Made by a program: the position numbers and the translations under genes. From NCBI GenBank assembly GCA_019635755.1, contig JAHBYW010000006.1:254001-318000 (forward strand): a stretch of DNA of 64,000 nucleotides, given 5' to 3'. Below are positions 25,337-34,139 of this stretch, in pieces. The notes below the pieces were generated by a model. It saw only the letters and a list, made by a program, of their open reading frames with translations, was not told the DNA's origin and made no database searches. Position 1 is the stretch's first letter. Each line of letters opens with the position of its first letter. The stretch is from Rhizobiaceae bacterium. GTDB lineage: Bacteria; Pseudomonadota; Alphaproteobacteria; Rhizobiales; Rhizobiaceae.

Positions 25337-28204
25337 ATGGCCGTATCACCGCGCGGAACGATCACCATCGATGCCTCGGGCTCGAACGGGATGGACCTCG
25401 ACGCCTTCATCCGCGGCGGGTTCCTCGACGCGGCCGGGAGCGAGGGCGGCTTCCCCGTCTTTGATAACGACCCAGGCACACCGCCCACCGTTCCGCCCGC
25501 ATTTTCCGGCGAGGAGGCCTTCTTCAACTACGGCGCGGATACGTCGACGCCCAGCGCCGCCGACGCCTATGTCACCGCGCACGGACCGTCGCTGGGATAC
25601 GATTTCGGGACGCACACCGTTTCCGGCGAGATCAACACGATCGAATACGGAACCCGCGGTTCCGGCTCGTTCGACGGCAACGGCTATTTCTCGGGGGGCA
25701 ACGTTCAGCTCAAGATCACCGGCCTCGATCTGACGGACGCCGAAGTCCACAATTTCACCGCCGCCCACATGGCCGGCACCGAATATTCGGCGACGCGGAT
25801 CGACGATTTCGCCGACGACCTCGCTGGCTATTCGCAGGTGTTCATCGGCTCGTCCGGGGTCGACACCTACACCGGCACCGCGTTCGACGACATCATCACC
25901 GGAGCCGGCGAAAACGACATCCTCGACGGCGGCGGCGGCGACGACACGGCGATCTTCAGCGGCAATTTCGCCGACTACACGATCACCAAGAATGCCGACG
26001 GAAGCATCACGGTCGTCGGCGCGGACGGTACGGACACGCTCCGCAACATCGAGCAGCTTCAATTCGACGACCAGACGTCGGCGGCGCCGGTCAACGACGC
26101 GCCGACCGGCCTCACCGTCTCCGGCTCTCTTCTGCTCAATGCCGTCCGCACCCTGTTCATCAACGAGACCGTGGCGATAGGCGTCGACCTCGGCACGCTC
26201 TCGGCCACCGATCCGGAAGGCGGAACGATTACCTACGGCCTGGCCGATGACGCCAACGGGCTGTTCGAGGTCGTTGGCAACAAGCTCCGCTTGAAGGCCG
26301 GTGTTGACTACGAGACGGCGACGGCTCACCAGATCACGCTCTCTGCGACCGACGAAGCCGGCAATGTCACGACGACCAACCTCAGCATCCAGGTTCGCGA
26401 CGTCGTCGAGGCACCGGCCGGCCGCCTTTCCATCGACGCCAGCGCCCTCGGCTCGGGAGGTGTGAGTTGGACGGCGGTCGCAACGTCCTACTCCTTCCTG
26501 TCGACCTATTTCGCCGGCTCCGGCAACGGCACGTTCACCTTCTACGGCGGCACCGCGGACCCGGCGCCCTACAACTTCGTCAACGGCCCGGAAATCGGCT
26601 TCCGCTGGGCCGGCAGCGACCGGCAGGTGCTGATCAGCGGGACCGACCTCGCCTATGATTTCGGCCACTACGGCTCGGTCTACAGCCACGGCATTTCCGG
26701 GACCATCGATTCGATCACGCTCGGCCGCTATGACGGCAACACCCAGCCCTCGACGGCGGCCGTCCCGGGTGTCAGCGGGCCGGGCCTGCTGACCGGCGTC
26801 ATTCCGGGCGTGACGATTTCCGGCTTTGACCTGACGGCGGCCCCTGGCGCCGGCTACCAGGGCGGCGTCAACGTCGTCTACAACCTCTACAGCGCGCTGC
26901 AGACGCGCAATGTCGCGACGCTGCAGTCGCTGATGGCCAGCTACGCCCAGGACTTCAAGGGCACCACCGGCAACGACCTGTTCGTCGGTTCGCAGTTCGA
27001 CGACACGATCGACGGCAACGGCGGCGCGGACTTCCTGGCCGGCGGAAAGGGCAGCGACGAGTACATCGTCTACACGACCGACTCGATCGTCGTGGAGCAG
27101 GAGAACGAGGGCGTCGACACGGTGAAGGCGTTTGCCAGCTTCGCGCTCGGCGCCCACATCGAGAACCTGCAGCTCCAGGGCACCGCCGACATCGACGCCA
27201 CCGGCAACGGGCTCGCCAACCTGCTCACCGGCAATTCCGGACACAATGTGCTCGACGGCAGGGGCGGAGCCGACACCATGATCGGTGGCGGCGGCAACGA
27301 CACTTACATCGTCGACAGCGCCGGCGACGTCGTCGCGGAAGCGGCCAATGCCGGTCTCGACACGGTCGAGTCGAGCGTCAGCTTCGTGCTCGGCGCCAAT
27401 GTCGAGAACATCGTCCTGACGGGTTCTGCCGCGATCAACGCGACGGGCAATGCGCTTGCCAACGACATGACCGGAAACGGCGCGGCCAATGTGCTCGACG
27501 GCGGTGCCGGCGGCGACACGATGCGCGGCGGCACCGGCAACGACACCTATGTCGTCGACAGCGTGCTGGACTCGGTGATCGAGCTTGCGGGGCAGGGCAC
27601 CGACACCGTGCGCTCCTCGCTGGCCGCGACGACGCTCGGGCTGAACGTCGAGAACCTGGTCCTGCTTGGCCGCGCCCATCTCAAGGGCACGGGCAACACG
27701 CTGAAGAACGTGATGACCGGCAATGTCGGCAACAACACGCTGAGCGGCCTCGGCGGCAACGATACGCTGTCGGGTCTGGGCGGCAATGACCTCCTCGACG
27801 GCGGCCTCGGCAACGACACCCTCAACGGCGGCGCCGGAAACGACCGGCTGAATGGCGGGCTCGGCGTCGACCGTCTGACCGGGGGTGCCGGCAACGACAG
27901 CTTCATCTTCAACGTCGCGCTTCGCCCCGCTCACCGCGACCTCATCACCGACTTCAACGTCGGCAACGACCGGGCGCTCTTGGAGCGCGACGTCTTCACC
28001 AAGGTCGGGCCGCTCGGTGTTCTCAAGGCGGGTGCGTTCGCGCTGGGCGCCCGTGCGACCGAGGCCGATGATCGCATCATCTACAACAAGGCCACCGGCG
28101 CGCTGTTCTACGACGCGGACGGCGCCGGCGGGCGCGGGCAGGTCCAGTTCGCGACGCTCCTCAACAAGCCGGTCATCGATCACACGGACTTCCTGGTGAT
28201 CTGA
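25337..28204 (+). CDS. RTX protein with two HasA-like hemophore domains and a cadherin-like domain
   Basis: A 955-residue, Cys-poor, acidic, presumably secreted protein. Residues ~1-170 and ~365-545 each resemble HasA, the secreted heme-capturing protein. Both keep a tyrosine/histidine pair (Y88/H93 in LGYDFGTHTVSG; Y440/H451 in LAYDFG...YSHGISG) matching HasA Tyr75/His83, and a late VTISGFDL-type strand followed by a VVYNLYSAL helix in the second copy. Neither shows an evident counterpart of the distal His32. A short RTX pair with DUF-type strands (~175-250) and a cadherin-like domain (~253-358) separate them. Residues ~543-855 hold RTX repeats (GGxGxDxL) with three ~80-residue units. The last ~100 residues end in DFLVI, as in type I secretion substrates. 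ATG 25337 is preferred over TTG 25325. It is the first gene of an operon with the receptor. Confidence 0.88.
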   Translation: MAVSPRGTITIDASGSNGMDLDAFIRGGFLDAAGSEGGFPVFDNDPGTPPTVPPAFSGEEAFFNYGADTSTPSAADAYVTAHGPSLGYDFGTHTVSGEINTIEYGTRGSGSFDGNGYFSGGNVQLKITGLDLTDAEVHNFTAAHMAGTEYSATRIDDFADDLAGYSQVFIGSSGVDTYTGTAFDDIITGAGENDILDGGGGDDTAIFSGNFADYTITKNADGSITVVGADGTDTLRNIEQLQFDDQTSAAPVNDAPTGLTVSGSLLLNAVRTLFINETVAIGVDLGTLSATDPEGGTITYGLADDANGLFEVVGNKLRLKAGVDYETATAHQITLSATDEAGNVTTTNLSIQVRDVVEAPAGRLSIDASALGSGGVSWTAVATSYSFLSTYFAGSGNGTFTFYGGTADPAPYNFVNGPEIGFRWAGSDRQVLISGTDLAYDFGHYGSVYSHGISGTIDSITLGRYDGNTQPSTAAVPGVSGPGLLTGVIPGVTISGFDLTAAPGAGYQGGVNVVYNLYSALQTRNVATLQSLMASYAQDFKGTTGNDLFVGSQFDDTIDGNGGADFLAGGKGSDEYIVYTTDSIVVEQENEGVDTVKAFASFALGAHIENLQLQGTADIDATGNGLANLLTGNSGHNVLDGRGGADTMIGGGGNDTYIVDSAGDVVAEAANAGLDTVESSVSFVLGANVENIVLTGSAAINATGNALANDMTGNGAANVLDGGAGGDTMRGGTGNDTYVVDSVLDSVIELAGQGTDTVRSSLAATTLGLNVENLVLLGRAHLKGTGNTLKNVMTGNVGNNTLSGLGGNDTLSGLGGNDLLDGGLGNDTLNGGAGNDRLNGGLGVDRLTGGAGNDSFIFNVALRPAHRDLITDFNVGNDRALLERDVFTKVGPLGVLKAGAFALGARATEADDRIIYNKATGALFYDADGAGGRGQVQFATLLNKPVIDHTDFLVI
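27040..27760 (+). repeat. Three ~240-bp tandem repeat units encoding RTX spacer modules
   Basis: Each unit encodes a GGxGxD turn, a VVD/VIE strand, a TVxSSVSF-like strand, a xVENLxLxG strand and an INATGNxLANxxTGN segment. Two further copies are in the second hemophore gene (about 31200-31750). The similarity is at protein level with partial DNA identity, consistent with internal duplication. Confidence 0.75.
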
Positions 28205-28243
28205 GACGGCCCGGCGCGAACATCCATCCGAGACCCAGGCCCG

Positions 28244-30277
28244 ATGACCCAGGCAAATCCGTGTCCCTCCGACCCGCCGGCCCGGCGCCGCATGTCCGCC
28301 GGACCGGACGACATGCGTACGGGGATCGGTGCGCTCGCGGTTGTCCTGGTGGGCGCGGCACTGCCTGCGCTCGCGCAGGAGGTGACCGAACTCGACACGG
28401 TCATCATCACTTCGACCCGGACGGGTCTTGACCCGTTCGAAACGCTCTCCGGTTCGACGGGCGTTTCGAAGAAGCGCCTCGAAGTCGAGGTGCAGGGCGG
28501 CACCGTGTCGGACATCGTGACCCTCGTCCCCGGCCTCACCACGCAGACCACCGGGGACGATCCGGGAACCGGCGTGAACATCCGCGGCATGCAGGATTTC
28601 GGCCGCGTCAACGTGATGATCGATGGCGCGCGGCAGAACTTCCAGAAGAACGGCCACGAAGCGAACGGGACGTTCTATGTCGACACCGAGATGCTCTCGA
28701 CGGTGGATGTCACGCGCGGCCCGTCCTCGTCCGTCTACGGCAGCGGCGCGATCGGCGGCGTCGTCAATCTCGGCACCATCACGGCCGACGACGTGCTGGA
28801 CGACGAAAGGCAGATCGGCGGCCGGGTGCGGACCGCGTTCCACTACAATGGCACCGGCCCCGTGCTGCACGGCGAGGTGGCACTCCGCCCGTCCGAAGCG
28901 CTGGACGCCGTTCTAGCAGGCACGTGGAAGTCGCTGGGCGACTACAGCAGCGGGGACGGGACGACCGTCCGCTCGGCCGAGGATCTGCTGTCGGGCCTTG
29001 CCAAGGCCCGCATCCGGCCCGCCGACGGCCACGAGGTCACGCTCTCCGCAATGCGGTATGTAAACTCGTGGGAGTCGACTGGCGACCGGGAGACCAATGT
29101 GGTCGCCGACACCTATTCGGCCGGCTACCGCTTCACGCCCTCCGACAGCGACTTCTGGGACCTGAGCGCCAAGGTCTATTACACCGGCACCGATTTCGGG
29201 CAGGCAGAGACGGTCGGTGCGAACGCTGGAGCCGAAAGGAGCTTCCGCCTCGGCACGATCGGCGTCGACGTGTTCAACACGTCGCGCTTCGACACCGGCG
29301 AGTTCAGCCATGAATTGACCTATGGCGGCGATCTCTTCCGCGATTCGGTCAACACCACCGATCCCGTCGGGACCAGCGACGACCTGACGCCCTCCGGCGA
29401 CCGTCTCGCATGGGGTGCCTTCGTCCAGGACCGCGTCAGCCTCGGCGACTGGCTGGAGGTCATCGGGGCGCTCCGCTACGACGCGTTCACGCTGGGCAAC
29501 GACGCCATATCCGGCAAGGGCGCGCGCCTGTCGCCGAAGATCACGGTCGGCGTGACGCCCTGGGAGCCGGTGACCTTCTACGCCACCTATGCGGAAGGGT
29601 ATCGCGCACCGGCCCTGACCGAGATGCTGATCGACGGTCTCCACCCGCCGCCGGTGAGCGCCGGCCGCTTCTTCCCCAATCCGGCGCTGAAGCCCGAGGT
29701 CGCACGCACCGTCGAGGGCGGCGTCAATCTGCGCTTCGACGATCTTGCCGCCGACGGCGACAGCCTGCGGGTCAAGGCCGGCGTGTTCCGCAATGACGTG
29801 GACGACTACATCGACCAGGTCTTCATGATGTTCCCGCTGCCCGGCGGCTATCAGTACCAGAACGTCGCCAAGGCACGGATCGAAGGAATCGAGCTCGAAG
29901 CGAGCTACGATGCTGGCAGCGTCTTCGGCAGCCTCGCAGCCCACGTCCTGCGCGGCGAGAACCGCATCACCGGCGAACCGCTGCAGAAGGTGCCGCCGCA
30001 TCGGCTGGTCGCGACGGTCGGCTTGCGCGCCTTCGAGGAGCGCCTGACGCTCGGAACGCGGCTGACTGCGGTGGCGGCCAAGCCGGAAGCGTTCGACCTC
30101 GGCTTCGTCGGCGAGGCCTATGCGCTGGTCGACGTGTTCGCGCGCTGGCAGCTCACCGAGAAGACCACGGCGGACCTCGCGCTGAACAACATCTTCAACC
30201 GCGATTACACGCAGTACCTCAACGGCAGTCCGAGCGCCGGCTTCAACGGGCGTCTGTCGTTGACCTTCGATTTCTAG
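28244..30277 (+). CDS. TonB-dependent heme/hemoprotein receptor
   Basis: A receptor of up to 677 residues, a 22-strand outer-membrane barrel with plug. The signal peptide core is GALAVVLVGAALPALAQ. A TonB-box-like ELDTVII follows, then the plug domain (VSDIVTLVPGLTTQ, NIRGMQDFGRVNVMIDGARQ, YGSGAIGGVVN). Heme-receptor hallmarks are present: the FRAP-type box (EGYRAPALTEM) and NPxL box (FPNPALKPE) with His467 between them (GLHPPP), matching the catalytic histidine of HemR-type receptors. The C-terminus ends in LTFDF, a normal terminal aromatic for barrel assembly. The start is uncertain: ATG 28244, 28292 or 28313 are in frame with weak Shine-Dalgarno sequences, and 28313 gives the most typical signal peptide. 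It has no N-terminal signalling extension. Flanking hemophore genes make it the likely hemophore docking receptor. Confidence 0.93.
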   Translation: MTQANPCPSDPPARRRMSAGPDDMRTGIGALAVVLVGAALPALAQEVTELDTVIITSTRTGLDPFETLSGSTGVSKKRLEVEVQGGTVSDIVTLVPGLTTQTTGDDPGTGVNIRGMQDFGRVNVMIDGARQNFQKNGHEANGTFYVDTEMLSTVDVTRGPSSSVYGSGAIGGVVNLGTITADDVLDDERQIGGRVRTAFHYNGTGPVLHGEVALRPSEALDAVLAGTWKSLGDYSSGDGTTVRSAEDLLSGLAKARIRPADGHEVTLSAMRYVNSWESTGDRETNVVADTYSAGYRFTPSDSDFWDLSAKVYYTGTDFGQAETVGANAGAERSFRLGTIGVDVFNTSRFDTGEFSHELTYGGDLFRDSVNTTDPVGTSDDLTPSGDRLAWGAFVQDRVSLGDWLEVIGALRYDAFTLGNDAISGKGARLSPKITVGVTPWEPVTFYATYAEGYRAPALTEMLIDGLHPPPVSAGRFFPNPALKPEVARTVEGGVNLRFDDLAADGDSLRVKAGVFRNDVDDYIDQVFMMFPLPGGYQYQNVAKARIEGIELEASYDAGSVFGSLAAHVLRGENRITGEPLQKVPPHRLVATVGLRAFEERLTLGTRLTAVAAKPEAFDLGFVGEAYALVDVFARWQLTEKTTADLALNNIFNRDYTQYLNGSPSAGFNGRLSLTFDF

Positions 30278-30301
30278 CGGGCGGGCACGAGGAGGCCGGA
30301 C

Positions 30302-32107
30302 ATGACCTTAACGATCAAGCTCACCGCGCAAAATGGGGCCGGCATCAACCTCAACGGCTTCATGAAGAGCTATTTCGCCGATTTTCACTCCGCCGGCTTC
30401 CCATACATCCTCGGCGGCTCCGGCTATAAAGGCGACCAGATCGTCCTCGTTGACGACGCCGCCAGCCCGCCGCCGTCGACCAAGGTGATCGCGCTCGATG
30501 GTTCGAACTTCGAGTATTACTTCGCCGGCCACACGCTGAGCGGCGTGCTGACGAAGGTGCGGCTTGCCACGCTGGGCGACAGCTACAACGCCGGCGGTTC
30601 GTTCGACGTGGTGAACAACCACATCGCCAACATCTCGACCGCGGTCGAGATCAGTGGCCTGTCGATCTCCAATGCCCGCAACGTACGGGGCGACTTCCAC
30701 AACACGGTGTCCGGCCTCATGGGCGGCGGCCATTCCGGCGGCTTTGCCAATCCTGCGCTGCTCAACAAGCTGGTCTGGGCGGAGGCACACAACCTCATAG
30801 GATCGACGGCGGCGGACATCTATGCCGGCACAAACTTCAACGACACCGTGCGCGGCAACGGCGGAAACGACCGGCTGGATGGCAAGGGTGGGGTCGACAC
30901 GGCGGTCTACTCGGGGTCGCGCGCGTCCTACTCCGTCGTCAAGAACGGCAATGGCAGCTTCACGGTGACCGACCTGCGCACCGGTTCGCCGGACGGCACC
31001 GATACGCTGTTCAATTTCGAGTATGCCCGCTTCGGCGGCACGCGCATCACGCTGGCGGCCGCTGTGCCCGTCGGCAAGGTGCTGAACGGTGATGCCGATG
31101 CCAATGTCCTGCTCGGCGCTGGCGGACCCGACCGCCTGTTCGGACGCGCCGGCCACGACCGGCTGGAAGGGCGAGGCGGCAACGACATCCTCAACGGCGG
31201 CCCGGGCCGCGACCTGATGCGCGGCGGCGCCGGCAACGACACCTACTACGTCGACAATGTCCGCGACACGGTCATCGAGTTGTCCAACCAGGGGGTCGAT
31301 CGCGTGCTCTCCACCGTCAGCTTCAAGCTGTCGGCGCATGTGGAGAACCTGACGCTGCAGGGCCGGACAAACATCAACGGCACCGGCAACGCCCTCGACA
31401 ACACCATCGTCGGCAATGCCGGCAAGAACGTGCTGCGCGGCGGCGCGGGCGATGACGTGCTGCGTGGCGGTACTGGCAACGACAAGCTTTATGGCGACGG
31501 CGGCGACGACTATCTGGATGGTGGCGCGGGCGTCGACATCCTGGCTGGCGGCACGGGCAACGACACCTATGTCCTCGACAGCGCTTCGGACCGGGTGATC
31601 GAGTATGCCAATGCCGGCATCGACACCGTGCGCGCATCGTTCAGCTACACGCTGGGCGCCAATGTCGAGAACCTGATCCTGACGGGCTCGGCGCACATCA
31701 ACGGCACCGGCAACGCGCTTGCCAATGTCATCATCGGAAACGCGGGCAATAACCAGATCGCGGGCAAGGACGGCAACGATATCCTCACCGGCGGCGGTGG
31801 TGCCGACGCTTTCGTGTTCGACACGGCGCTCGGGCCGACCAACCTCGATGTCATCACCGACTTCACACCCGGCGTCGATACGATCCGCCTCAGCCGCGCG
31901 ATCTTCGCCGCGCTGCCGCAAGGTGCGCTCGCCTCGGGCTCCTTCGTGATCGGCGCCGCGGCCGATGCCGACGACCACATCTTGTACGACGCCGCGACCG
32001 GCATCCTGAGCTACGACGCGGATGGCGATGGCGCCACGGCGGCGATTGCCTTCTCACAGCTGTCCGGCGCACCGGCCATCACCAGCGCCGGCTTCTTCAT
32101 CTTCTGA
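30302..32107 (+). CDS. RTX protein with one HasA-like hemophore domain
   Basis: A 601-residue presumed secreted hemophore. Residues ~1-165 align with HasA: His29 in YFADFHSAGF, Tyr72/73 and His77 in FEYYFAGHTLSG, VEISGLSIS, and HNTVSGLMGG matching the HasA VHQVVYGLMSG helix. The His29-Tyr72 spacing (43) equals that of HasA His32-Tyr75. Residues ~170-250 form an RTX pair with strands like those of the first protein. RTX repeats with two 80-residue units follow (~260-500). A type I secretion-like C-terminus ends AGFFIF. GAGGAGG at 30289-30295 gives a strong Shine-Dalgarno. It lies 24 bp after the receptor gene, in the same operon, and converges with tonB. The exporter is not in the window. Confidence 0.88.
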   Translation: MTLTIKLTAQNGAGINLNGFMKSYFADFHSAGFPYILGGSGYKGDQIVLVDDAASPPPSTKVIALDGSNFEYYFAGHTLSGVLTKVRLATLGDSYNAGGSFDVVNNHIANISTAVEISGLSISNARNVRGDFHNTVSGLMGGGHSGGFANPALLNKLVWAEAHNLIGSTAADIYAGTNFNDTVRGNGGNDRLDGKGGVDTAVYSGSRASYSVVKNGNGSFTVTDLRTGSPDGTDTLFNFEYARFGGTRITLAAAVPVGKVLNGDADANVLLGAGGPDRLFGRAGHDRLEGRGGNDILNGGPGRDLMRGGAGNDTYYVDNVRDTVIELSNQGVDRVLSTVSFKLSAHVENLTLQGRTNINGTGNALDNTIVGNAGKNVLRGGAGDDVLRGGTGNDKLYGDGGDDYLDGGAGVDILAGGTGNDTYVLDSASDRVIEYANAGIDTVRASFSYTLGANVENLILTGSAHINGTGNALANVIIGNAGNNQIAGKDGNDILTGGGGADAFVFDTALGPTNLDVITDFTPGVDTIRLSRAIFAALPQGALASGSFVIGAAADADDHILYDAATGILSYDADGDGATAAIAFSQLSGAPAITSAGFFIF

Positions 32108-32146
32108 GGTGCCGATCGACCGGCGGTTGCGGAATGCCTTAGCCGA

Positions 32147-33475
32147 TCAGCGGAACGACAGCGGCACCGTGAAGGCCCAGCTCTTCTTGCCGGCAGCCTT
32201 CGGGATGGGCGGGAATGGCGCCGCGCGGCGGACGGCGTCCATGCCGGCCTTGTCGATGTCCGGCGAGCCCGAACTCGACGCGACGCGCACGGCCGACACG
32301 CTGCCGCTGGCGCTGACGGTGAATGCGACCGTGACGCTGCCCTTCTTGCCGCTCTTCGCGCGTTTCACGGAGCGCTGCAGCTTGGAGCGCACCTTGCCGG
32401 GGTAGTTCGTGACCTCGGCATTGCCGGCGGCGCTTTCGGTTCCCTTGCCGGCCTTCTTCGCGGCATTGACGCCATCGGCCCGCCCATCCGCATCGCCTTT
32501 CCGCGCGTCGGCGGCATTCTTGCCCCCCGACCCCGCGGAAGCCTTCTTTTTGGCTGGCGCCGGCGCGGCCTTCTTCGGCTTCGCTTTCGCAGGCGTGGGC
32601 TTCGCGTCTGCTGTCTTCGCCGGTTTCGCGTCCACTTTGGGTTCCGGAACCGGCGCCGGTTCTTCCGCGACCGCGACGATCGGCTCCGGTCGAACCTCGG
32701 GCACCGGAACGACATCCGGCTTCACCGCCGGTGCAACCGAGTCCTCGGGTTCAGGTTGAGCGATGTCCGTTGCCGCCGCCTCCGCCTGCTCCGGAACGAC
32801 GGCATCGTCTGCCGGCGCCGCCACCGTATCGGCGGCGAGGATTTCGGGGACGATATCGGACGGCGCGGCAGCGACCTTGCCCTCCGTCGGCACGTCGACG
32901 GATGCCGGCGCTTCGATCGCCACCGCGGCATCCTCGGCGACAGCCTCGACACGCTCGCTGTCCGCAGCGTCGGCCCCGGGCGACGGGGCGTCAGGAGCCA
33001 CGGGCTCGGCCGTCACCGATCGTGCTTCCGCTGTCGGCACGTCGCGCGCCTCGATCATTTCTATCAGCGTGACGTCCACGGCCGCGTCGTCGGCGGTGCT
33101 GCCGGACGACAGCCGGTCCTCGCTCGCATTGCCGAGGAAGACGATGCCGGCATCCTCCGCGCCAGCGACCTGAACGCCGTCGTCGCCGCGCACAAGGAAG
33201 AAGGCGGCAACGGCCGAATGCAGTGCGAGCGATGCGATGATGGCGACGCGCCACATCCTGCGCCGGGACGGATTCGTCGACTTGAGCGCGAGCGGAACGA
33301 GCGTGCCGGCGGAGAGTACCGCATCGCGGTCGGCTATATGCTCTGCTTCGTTCTCGTCGGCGAAGAGAGGCGGAACATTGGCGGGGAAGGCCAGCCGCGG
33401 ATCGTCGGGTTCGAGCGGCATGGCCCCCGGCACAGGCCAGACCGTCGAGCGGATGAAGGCAGGTTCGACCGCCAT
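32147..33475 (-). CDS. tonB: TonB-family energy transducer
   Basis: A 442-residue TonB. A ~70-residue cytoplasmic extension precedes the membrane anchor (residues ~75-95, SLALHSAVAAFFLV), which keeps the Ser-x3-His pattern (S82, H86) needed for coupling to ExbBD. Residues ~100-340 are an Ala/Pro/Glu- then Lys-rich periplasm-spanning region. The C-terminal domain (~355-442) has the TonB_C pattern, with YPGKVRSKLQRSVKR, GSVTVAFTVSASGSV and FPPIP. It energises the heme receptor encoded nearby. exbB and exbD are not in the window. It is convergent with the second hemophore gene and follows the small secreted protein gene by 27 bp, under the iron-box promoter at 34015-34037. Confidence 0.94.
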   Translation of the reverse strand: MAVEPAFIRSTVWPVPGAMPLEPDDPRLAFPANVPPLFADENEAEHIADRDAVLSAGTLVPLALKSTNPSRRRMWRVAIIASLALHSAVAAFFLVRGDDGVQVAGAEDAGIVFLGNASEDRLSSGSTADDAAVDVTLIEMIEARDVPTAEARSVTAEPVAPDAPSPGADAADSERVEAVAEDAAVAIEAPASVDVPTEGKVAAAPSDIVPEILAADTVAAPADDAVVPEQAEAAATDIAQPEPEDSVAPAVKPDVVPVPEVRPEPIVAVAEEPAPVPEPKVDAKPAKTADAKPTPAKAKPKKAAPAPAKKKASAGSGGKNAADARKGDADGRADGVNAAKKAGKGTESAAGNAEVTNYPGKVRSKLQRSVKRAKSGKKGSVTVAFTVSASGSVSAVRVASSSGSPDIDKAGMDAVRRAAPFPPIPKAAGKKSWAFTVPLSFR

Positions 33476-33502
33476 GGGGATCGCGGGCGCTTCCGGGTTT
33501 GC

Positions 33503-33940
33503 TCAGACGCCGAAGGCTATCGCCGCCTTGGCCGACGTCTGCAGCCCGCGCATGCAGGCGGTGGGCTCGATCCCGGTGCCGACGCAATCCTTTGCCTCGT
33601 TGACCAGAACGCGGCTCGGCTTTCCGCAGTCGACGCCGGCAAGGTCGAACCGGCTGACTTTCGTCTTGGCCTGCGGCATGTCGCGGAATTCAAGCACCGT
33701 GAGGCGGTCGACCACCCCGGCCTGATCGAACAGAGCCAGCTCGAATGCGGCGCGCTCCAGATCCGATCCGAGCTGGTTCGTGACGACGAATGTCAGCCGG
33801 CAACCCTTGTCGGATGGCTGCGCTGCATTCAGCTCCAGCATGAGCGCTGGGGCGGTCTCTTCCGCCCACAGCCCGGCGATGTTGCCGCCGAGCGCGAGCG
33901 CCAGCGCCATGAACCGGACGGGTGCGTGTAGGGACGCCAT
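33503..33940 (-). CDS. Small exported protein of unknown function in the heme operon
   Basis: A 145-residue protein I cannot assign to a family. A signal peptide is clear (FMALALALGGNIAGLWA, cleaved before EETAP). The mature part is mostly beta-type sequence (CRLTFVVTNQLG, AAFELALFDQAG) with four cysteines (one early, three in the last third) that could form two disulfides in the periplasm. GAGG 8 nt before the ATG supports the start. It is the first gene of the operon with tonB and reads from the iron-box promoter. The context suggests an iron-regulated periplasmic accessory to TonB-dependent heme uptake. That role is an inference. Confidence 0.85.
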   Translation of the reverse strand: MASLHAPVRFMALALALGGNIAGLWAEETAPALMLELNAAQPSDKGCRLTFVVTNQLGSDLERAAFELALFDQAGVVDRLTVLEFRDMPQAKTKVSRFDLAGVDCGKPSRVLVNEAKDCVGTGIEPTACMRGLQTSAKAAIAFGV

Positions 33941-34014
33941 CGGATGACCTCGAAAACTGCCTCGGAGCCCGCACCGGAAATCTTGACTTGAAAACTCCGG
34001 TATTGCACTGACTA

Positions 34015-34037
34015 ATAAACCTGACTTTTCGAGTCAA
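34015..34037 (-). promoter_or_regulatory. Candidate promoter with TGA-N9-TCA iron box between tonB and hmuS operons
   Basis: On the minus strand TTGACT (34037-34032) is followed after 17 nt by TAGTCA ending at about 34009. TGA-N9-TCA at 34022-34036 overlaps the -35 element, and its outer arms form TTGACT/AGTCA. This mirrors the promoter of the hemophore operon. Because the box is palindromic and the hmuS start is 104 bp away, it could control both divergent operons. Confidence 0.55.
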
Positions 34038-34139
34038 TATTTGCGAGAGGCGGGCGGGCTGGTCCCGTGCGGGCCGGCGAGAGGGGACTGGCATCCGGCA
34101 AGCGAGCCGGATCGCCGAAAGACTGTGGGATGAACGATC

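Noticed and set aside
27700-27900. Short repeated DNA blocks resembling a CRISPR array or minisatellite
   Set aside because: They are in frame and encode GGxGxDxL RTX repeats inside a single coding sequence. Spacing is 27 bp without unique spacers.
28244-30277. HasR-like receptor with a signalling domain and linked sigma/anti-sigma pair
   Set aside because: No N-terminal STN-type extension is present and no ECF sigma or anti-sigma gene lies nearby. Control seems to be through the iron boxes.
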